64,000 nt of DNA from the NCBI RefSeq assembly GCF_000972785.3, contig NZ_CP011518.2, positions 569,358-633,357 on the forward strand. The letters are read 5' to 3'. The notes beneath the pieces are model-generated. The model ran no database searches and had not been told where the DNA came from. It saw only the letters and a program-made list of their open reading frames with translations. The translations under genes and the position numbers were made by a program. Below, piece after piece: positions 58,302 through 64,000 of this stretch. This stretch comes from Pandoraea oxalativorans (GTDB taxonomy: Bacteria > Pseudomonadota > Gammaproteobacteria > Burkholderiales > Burkholderiaceae). How positions within the stretch are numbered: the first letter of the stretch is position 1; each line of letters opens with the position of its first letter.

Positions 58302-60062
58302 TCAGACATTTCGATCGGATAGCACCGCATGCTTGGACATATTTTCAGCCAGCAAACGTAACTTCCTTCGCTGCTCGGCGTCCGGCTCAAACCGGTACGC
58401 CCGCCTGAAGTTAGCTTCGGCCCGCTCATACATATTCCTGCCGAAGTAGGCATGCCCGGCCGAAGCGGGCTCCTTCGCGCGCTCGAAGAGGGGCGCGGCC
58501 GTCAAGGAGTCGCCCCGCTCCATGTGGGCCACTGCGGCCGGCAAGTACGCCCACCCCTCCTGGTAATAACCTGCGGCTATCAGGAAGGCTTGGTTCTGCT
58601 TGTCTTCGGGCTCACCCGCCCCCCTGAGGGCGTAGCCGAGCTGCATGTAAAGGTCTGCGATCAGCGAGAGATCGTTCGCCGCCAGGGACTCGTGGATGGC
58701 CCGCGTGCAGGCGACGACGGCCTGTTTATAACTGCTCGCCAACATGTAGGGGTTTGTCGCCGCCGCGACCAAACCCTCTTTCATGAAGGCGTGGGCGGCC
58801 CGTTTGTAGGCGTCTTCCGCCAGCTGTCGGTGCTCCTTTTCGACCTCCTTGGCATTTTCGCCCCGCGCATGCTTCGCCACCGCCTCGTGGGCGTATGCGG
58901 CGAGCAGGAAGTAGTGTGCGGCGGGCAGGGGCTGAACAACGTCCGGGCCACCGAGCGCGGCCCACCGGTAGGCGGTTGCCACGTTCTCATTGGCGTCCGC
59001 GGACAACTCGGGCTCACCGAGTTCTTTGTGAAGGGCGGCGACGCCGCGCCAAGCGTCGCCGGCCAAGCCGGGTCGGCGGGCCTCCGTGTTAGCCTCGGCC
59101 GCCTGCCGATAAGCGGCTAACGCCTTGCGGGGCTCATGCGCCCGCGTGTAGGCTTGAGCGGCCCACAGCCAGGCGTCGGCGGCCAGGTCGGGCCGCCCCG
59201 CGTCGGCGTAGCACTTGGCCACGAGCAGGTAGACGTCGCCCGCCAGCGCGTACTTCCCCTTCTGCGGATGGGCGTCTGCGGCCGCCCGGGCGGCGTGTGC
59301 GGCCTTCAGGCAAGTGGCCGCGGCCAGCTCCGGCTGGCCCAAGTCCGTGTAGAGGTTGAAGACCCGCAGGTAGACGGCGGCGGCCCGCCCCGGCCGCCCC
59401 GTTCGCAGGTAGGCGTCAGCGGCCGTCAGGTAGAGGTCCACCGCCTTGTTGGTTTGATGCGTTTGCATGGAGAGATCGGCGGCCAGCAGGCAGACCGGCG
59501 CGGCGAGGCCGGATTGGCCCGCGCGCGTGTAGCAATCGACGGCCTGCAAATACTCTGCGGCGGCCTGCGCATCGGCATCCTGCGGCGCCGGACCGAGGTC
59601 CCCTGCCGCCCCACGGGTACTTGCGCGTTGGCGGTACAAGTGGCCGGCCAGACACCACCTGTCGAGCTCGCCGAGGTATCGTGAAAACGCGTTCTCGCCG
59701 TGACCGCTCTCAAGGCTTTGCAGCAGCGCGTCCTGCCCGGAGGGCGTGAGACGGCCGCACAGCGTCCCGAGGGCGTCGTGCGCGCCGGGCGCAATCCACC
59801 GCGTGCTCCGGTTGCGCTGCGCGGCCCCATGAGACAGGATCAGGCTGGCCAGCGCGCGTCCGACGTCCTCGGGAGCAACGCCGTCAAAGCACGCGTCGGG
59901 AAAGAGCGCCGGCGCTTGCGTCTGCAGACGCAGTTGCGCGGCGTTGACCTCTCCCGCATCGTTGAAGTTAAGCGCGGCCAGCATGGCAGACACGGCGCCG
60001 TGAGCCTCGGGCGGCAACTGCACGACGCATTTGGAGACGCCGGATTCTATCGACAGGTGCAT
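58302..60062 (-). CDS. Helical-repeat (TPR) candidate effector, paralogue C
   Basis: A 586-residue protein; GGAG lies about 9 nt before ATG 60062. Residues about 70-145 hold the module shared with paralogues A and B: LTPSGQDALLQSLESGHGEN then AFSRYLGELDRWCLAGHLYR. From about 165 on there are ten or more 36-42-residue helix pairs, many canonical TPR-like (AAVYLRVFNLYTDLGQPELA; ADAWLWAAQAYTRAHEPRKA). The last, ANFRRAYRFEPDAEQRRK, is a good TPR helix pair. No signal peptide or membrane helix. TPR arrays bind partner proteins. Effector status is inferred from kinship with paralogue A. It has no full TCAGGTG box but shares a promoter block with paralogue B. Confidence 0.75.
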   Translation of the reverse strand: MHLSIESGVSKCVVQLPPEAHGAVSAMLAALNFNDAGEVNAAQLRLQTQAPALFPDACFDGVAPEDVGRALASLILSHGAAQRNRSTRWIAPGAHDALGTLCGRLTPSGQDALLQSLESGHGENAFSRYLGELDRWCLAGHLYRQRASTRGAAGDLGPAPQDADAQAAAEYLQAVDCYTRAGQSGLAAPVCLLAADLSMQTHQTNKAVDLYLTAADAYLRTGRPGRAAAVYLRVFNLYTDLGQPELAAATCLKAAHAARAAADAHPQKGKYALAGDVYLLVAKCYADAGRPDLAADAWLWAAQAYTRAHEPRKALAAYRQAAEANTEARRPGLAGDAWRGVAALHKELGEPELSADANENVATAYRWAALGGPDVVQPLPAAHYFLLAAYAHEAVAKHARGENAKEVEKEHRQLAEDAYKRAAHAFMKEGLVAAATNPYMLASSYKQAVVACTRAIHESLAANDLSLIADLYMQLGYALRGAGEPEDKQNQAFLIAAGYYQEGWAYLPAAVAHMERGDSLTAAPLFERAKEPASAGHAYFGRNMYERAEANFRRAYRFEPDAEQRRKLRLLAENMSKHAVLSDRNV

Positions 60063-60098
60063 CGGCAAGTGCTCCGACAAAATAGGGGAAAGCCGGTT

Positions 60099-60145
60099 AT
60101 AGATACCATTGTCGGCGGCCCGGCCCTTTCGGATTGTGGCCAAAA
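60099..60145 (-). promoter_or_regulatory. Promoter block shared with the 22482-23342 gene
   Basis: Minus-strand TTGGCCACAATCCGAA, a GC-rich run, CCGACAATGG and TATCTAT match the block at 23379-23422. A partly matching TCCGATGTT half-site precedes GACAAT by the same distance as in the TCAGGTG promoters, so this may be a decayed form of that element. Confidence 0.5.
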
Positions 60146-61905
60146 CATCGGATAACGCACAAGCGCGAGTGCCGGTGAGCCCGGCATGGCGCTCACCGCG
60201 AAAAATGAGCGGCAGGGACGGTCAGGGGGTTACGTTGAAAATGCGCCCAAGCCCCCGGGCAGGTGCGGCGGCTTGGCGTCAGATAGCCAGGTGGCCGGAA
60301 ACGATGCTCATCATTGACGCCGCGGCCGGCGACACGAGTGACGCGCACCCACGTGACACCGGCGAGGCCTTGTGAGAGGAGCCGGCGCCATGCGCGGTGC
60401 GGGCGATGAGCCGGCCGTCAACGTAAGGCGCCGAGGGCCGAGCGCAGCGTCGAGGTCAAACATGCGTGGCTGCACCGCCGCGTCATCAAGCGCGTGCCGC
60501 TGCGGCAAAAAAGCGGTTTGCAAACGCCCGCGCGCGAGGGGCCGGCGCGGCGCGTGGAGGCGCCCGACGCCAACATCAAACGCCAATGGAAATCGCGGCA
60601 CCGGGCACTCGTCAGGGTGGGCAAGACGGGTGAATGCCTGGCGCGCGACCCTCGTGAGCAGGCCGCGGCGCTTCATTATTTCACCCGGGCGATCGACCGA
60701 AACGACGCACCCGAAACGGCGAACCCGAAACGATGACCGTAGACAGCCGCGGTGCCGTTGCGGCAGCACGCGCAACGCGAACCGCGCAACGCCGACCCGC
60801 CGCTGCGGCTCAAGGTGCGACTCAAGGTGCGGCGGCCCCCCGTAGCAGCACCCCCGTGCCGCCCAATGCCCGGTGGCTCGCGCATCACGACTTCGCGGCA
60901 TTGCGCCGGCGGGGCGACCCAATCGATGAGGGGCTGAATCCGCGTGGGCTGAAAGCCGCGATACGCGCGTTGCGCCCGGTGGTCGTTCTCGCCCTCGTCC
61001 TGCGCTTGCGCGGGCGGCGGTCGCGCCGCTACGTGTGCTTGTGCAGGGGCCGCTGCCGCCGCTCTTGCCGATCCCGGCGTATTTCACGATGTTCGTGGCC
61101 GGGCGCGTCACGCAAGGGTGACAGCCTTTTGTCGTGCCGGTGCCGGCACCGGCGTTGCGTGTCGCGTGCGTGGCGCGCACCGCGCCCGGGCGGGACACCT
61201 TCCTGCGTCGCGCCGTCACAGATTCGCGGGTGCTGCCGCCCGGGTCGTCGGAGGCTACCCGATTTGATTTTTTTGGACGCCAACGTGAAGAACGCCGGGC
61301 GGAAGCTCCTCGGGCCGAAGACGTTAAGCACGGCGCTCGAACAGCGCCGGCATGCCCGGTACGGTGCGCCATTGCGCCACGCGGGCGGCCCCCCGCTCTC
61401 GCACGGGCCGACATTTTACGTACCCCGCAATCCGCGTCGGCTCGTGACATGGACGAACGCGGCGCGGCCCACCGTCTACACGCACGACATTGACGCAGGC
61501 CGGTGTCTGGCGCGAGGGCGTGCCGCGCGTCGGCGCGTCGGCGCGCCGGACGTGCGGTGCGCCAATACCGACTTTACCGCGTGGCTAACCGCTCGGCCAA
61601 AGCGGTGGCCGTCGCCAACGGTTGATGCGACCGAGGACGTCCTATTCTCGTTTCATGGAAAAGTCGGGCAACAGCGGAAGCCTCTTTGCGTCGCGAGGGG
61701 TGCCCCGTTCGAGGCGCCCGCGGCGCATGGAATTGCGTGCGGGACGCCGGCGCAGAGGAAATGCGCCCGCGCGGCGTGCGTTCCCCGCCGAGCAATTGAG
61801 GCACCGGCCGCGTCACACCCCGCGCTCCTTTGGGCTCGCTTTCGGGGGGAGCCCCGTTAGCGCGACTGAACCGCCCGCGGTCCCGGAGGTGCCCGTCATC
61901 AAAAA
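60146..61905. other. Long gene-free stretch
   Basis: About 1.8 kb of overlapping high-GC frames on both strands without recognisable family motifs or consistent codon pattern. I see no IS signature here. Confidence 0.3.
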
Positions 61906-61950
61906 ACAGGTGTTTACCGGATAACGGCACGGAACGAACCCACGTAGAAA
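61906..61950 (+). promoter_or_regulatory. TCAGGTG-box promoter, copy 7 (half palindrome)
   Basis: ACAGGTGTTTACCGGA (61906-61921) shares CAGGTGTTTAC with copy 5 and CGGATA with copy 6. TAGAAA (61945-61950) follows after 23 nt. The gene starts at 62011. Confidence 0.5.
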
Positions 61951-62010
61951 TCGGCGCTGCGATCCGGCACTCGCCAGTCACTCGCGGAAAACAACAGCTT
62001 CAGGATAAAT

Positions 62011-62781
62011 ATGCCGACGGAAACAAAACTCATGCCGAGTAATGCCTGCGCCATGTCGTATAAAAAAGGCGCAGATGCAGTATTTGATGCCAAGACCCAT
62101 GCGTTAAATTTGATCAAAATCTACACCGAAGAGTGGTCGCAAATGTGTGGAAATACTGACGCCTTAGACGAGACCCTGGGTGAAGTGAAGCGCACCATTC
62201 AAACCCGGAGAAACAACTCCTCACTAGGAAGAGATGAAATCTTCGGCTGCGTGGCAAAAATAAAACTTTGCCCGGGGGACAGTTATCAAACAGAGCAGGC
62301 CAAACAGGCGGTGGATTTTTTAAAGTGCTGCATTCTGATAGCAAGGCATGAAGACGGGTTTCTTCACTCATTGAATACAAAACTAAACCGAAATACCGAT
62401 TCAATGAATAAAGCACTAAAAAATGACTCGTATTATCAAATCCAAAACGGCAACAGGATAGCCACAACTAACAATCCATACAATACACCCGGCTACAAGG
62501 CCGCCGCCATCCAGGCAATAGAGCGTCACTTCAATAGCTATACGGACTTAGTGAGATTCGACACAACATCATTGCCACAACCAAGCACAAACGAAAAGCA
62601 GCATAAAATCCCTGCAGATTACGTAAACTATATTCGGGAGCACATGCAGACAATCAATGGAAAAATTAAATATTCACCCACCGCCGAGCCGGCCTTGATG
62701 TCCCGGTTAAGACCCGACCGTACGGCACATTGGCGGAGTAAAGCACTGCAAAGAAACGCAGAAAATGTACGATGTCAATAA
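62011..62781 (+). CDS. Low-GC candidate effector
   Basis: A 256-residue protein with AGGATAA before the ATG; ATG 62032 is an alternative. It is rich in Asn, Lys and Thr and mainly helical (ADAVFDAKTHALNLIKIYTE; QAVDFLKCCILIARHEDGFL). No signal peptide or membrane segment and no domain I know. GC near 45 percent contrasts sharply with the GC-rich flanks, so it was probably acquired. It overlaps the next gene by 17 nt, which suggests joint translation. A TCAGGTG half-box promoter lies 90 nt upstream. Confidence 0.65.
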   Translation: MPTETKLMPSNACAMSYKKGADAVFDAKTHALNLIKIYTEEWSQMCGNTDALDETLGEVKRTIQTRRNNSSLGRDEIFGCVAKIKLCPGDSYQTEQAKQAVDFLKCCILIARHEDGFLHSLNTKLNRNTDSMNKALKNDSYYQIQNGNRIATTNNPYNTPGYKAAAIQAIERHFNSYTDLVRFDTTSLPQPSTNEKQHKIPADYVNYIREHMQTINGKIKYSPTAEPALMSRLRPDRTAHWRSKALQRNAENVRCQ

Positions 62782-63253
62782 GAATCTCGACGAAAATAAA
62801 AAATCCCACCCTATCGAAAAAGAAATGGGAAACAGCGGAGAAATCAACCAAGTTCTCTATCACCTTATGAAAAATGATAGCAGAATGAACAAAGACTTCA
62901 GAGACACAATCCACCTGGTCCGATTGGTCGATCCGGATGATCATGTATTTATTTGCATAGGCGACATAAACGGCGACACACGCTTTGATTGCTCCGCTTT
63001 GGATCATTGGAGCAGGTATGTTGATCAGGAGGACGCCACACATTGGGGGCGCGGGGCGGAAAACCCAACCTATGGGTTTATCGGTTCGCTCGAAGATTAC
63101 AAAGAATTTTTAGCGGGTCGCGAGGACGCTATTTTTATAAAAAGAAAAAATTTTCACCATTTCGAAAAAGCAGTTATCAACACTGACACGGAAAACGCTT
63201 ACGCTAACGTTTTTAAGGAAATCGAGAAGTCGAATCCTCACAATTATGCATAA
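62765..63253 (+). CDS. Low-GC partner protein of the 62011 gene
   Basis: A 162-residue acidic protein. DDHVFICIGDINGDTRFDCS then ALDHWSRYV resembles the His and Asp half of papain-like cysteine proteases in toxins and effectors (xHVFVVIG ... DxW), but no matching Cys segment is present in it. NRs of the preceding protein do not supply an obvious one. It could be the second part of a split or frameshifted enzyme, or an independent immunity or chaperone-like protein; effector/chaperone pairs often have this small acidic second gene. Function unresolved. Confidence 0.6.
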   Translation: MYDVNKNLDENKKSHPIEKEMGNSGEINQVLYHLMKNDSRMNKDFRDTIHLVRLVDPDDHVFICIGDINGDTRFDCSALDHWSRYVDQEDATHWGRGAENPTYGFIGSLEDYKEFLAGREDAIFIKRKNFHHFEKAVINTDTENAYANVFKEIEKSNPHNYA

Positions 63254-64000
63254 CCGTTTAACATTCATTCGATCATGCGCGTCGCGTAGACGCGTTGACC
63301 GGTTTGATGATCCGCACTCAAGTACGTGATTGCCCGTCCGAACGGTGGGCGGCTGACAATAATGCGGCATGCAAAGCGTCTGACGCGACGCTCTCGTTCA
63401 CGGGCCGGCGCGTTGCGCCGCACGTTATGCGCCAAGCGGTGTAGCGGTACGCCCGGTTTGCGCCGAATCCGCGCATGCTCACGCAACGGTTGGCCGCCCC
63501 GGGCGGCCGAACTCACGCGACGGGACGGTGCCGGGCGACGACGGTCGGCTTGACCGTCGTTTGGCGCCTCCGAGCAAGGCGCGCCCTCCCGGTGGCTCAG
63601 TCTTTAATCGGCGTTGACATTCGGAATGCCTCACGCCCGGTTTGACTCGCCCCCCTTTCGCTCGTACCCGGGGCCGGCATTGCTCGGCACGGCGCTGTTG
63701 ACATGGGCGGTCCCAACGCCGATTGCGAGGGCGTCGATCGCCCCGGGCAAACCCCGGCAGAACAGCCCCCTCGAGCGTTTTGACGGAAAATTCGCGTGGG
63801 GCGTGTTTGGCCATGGCGGGGTGTCGGACACGGCTCAAGACCAAGGTTGTCATTGCGCCATGGCGGCGGCACCCGGCTGCCGCGGGGCCGCATTCGAGCC
63901 TGCCCCACCTGACGCCGAACGAGCCATTCGCACGGCGCCGGCCCGGCCGGCTCATGCGTCGGCGCGCTCGAGCCAAACGGCCGAGAACGCCGGCGTCAAG
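63254..64000. other. Gene-free right end
   Basis: A minus-strand frame ending at 63265 closes with RPPFGRAITYLSADHQTGQR then VYATRMIE, which may be the tail of a lost gene. Nothing else is supported. Confidence 0.3.

Overview
The window is a GC-rich, gene-poor and strongly degenerate stretch of what looks like a Burkholderiaceae replicon. The transposase remnants, TacAT and VapBC modules, TonB copper receptor and two-component genes all read as Burkholderia-type proteins. The mix of decayed insertion sequences with isolated intact effector-like genes would suit a host-associated lineage such as the endofungal Mycetohabitans group. That last step is inference; no rRNA, tRNA or housekeeping marker is present to fix the taxon.

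Layout. 1-2.1 kb: a partial CDS, an IS66 tnpC relic and a VapBC pair. 2.9-4.3 kb: a low-GC LRR-like protein. 4.6-5.8 kb: a broken IS3 element. 6.1-7.9 kb: a helical-repeat effector-like protein, then a frameshifted IS110. 9.5-12.2 kb: phage-like genes, a TacAT pair and a broken AbiEii toxin. 12.4-20.1 kb: IS30, IS3 and IS5 debris, with two inverted IS5 copies around a 609-aa modular protein. 20.1-21.5 kb: an NCS1 permease. 22.5-33 kb: a second helical-repeat paralogue, a 948-aa membrane protein, TnpB debris, a Fic-like protein, a Tat-exported nucleoside hydrolase and another secreted-protein candidate. 34.5-36.6 kb: a winged-helix regulator and a short paralogue of the modular protein. 37.2-45.6 kb: a signalling and envelope block (REC-AraC regulator, hybrid kinase, EAL protein, autotransporter heptosyltransferase, amino-acid permease). 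46-51 kb: IS66 debris and two effector-like genes, one with two in-frame amber codons. 51.8-55.1 kb: a TonB copper receptor and a circularly permuted tmRNA. 56.4-63.3 kb: three small proteins, a third helical-repeat paralogue and a low-GC gene pair.

The main result is a shared promoter element. A 7-2-7 palindrome (TCAGGTG-NN-CACCTGA, full or with one decayed half) occurs seven times. In every case a -10-like hexamer (mostly GANAAT) begins 22 or 23 nt after it, and an orphan effector-like gene or the winged-helix regulator follows. This places the operator near -42, as expected for an activator that contacts RNA polymerase, and suggests one uncharacterised regulon for unrelated, scattered genes. 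Two of the helical-repeat genes that lack the box share a different promoter block.

The second result is a two-piece (permuted) ssrA whose acceptor and P2 helices pair across the permutation. Its predicted tag ends in EAA rather than LAA.
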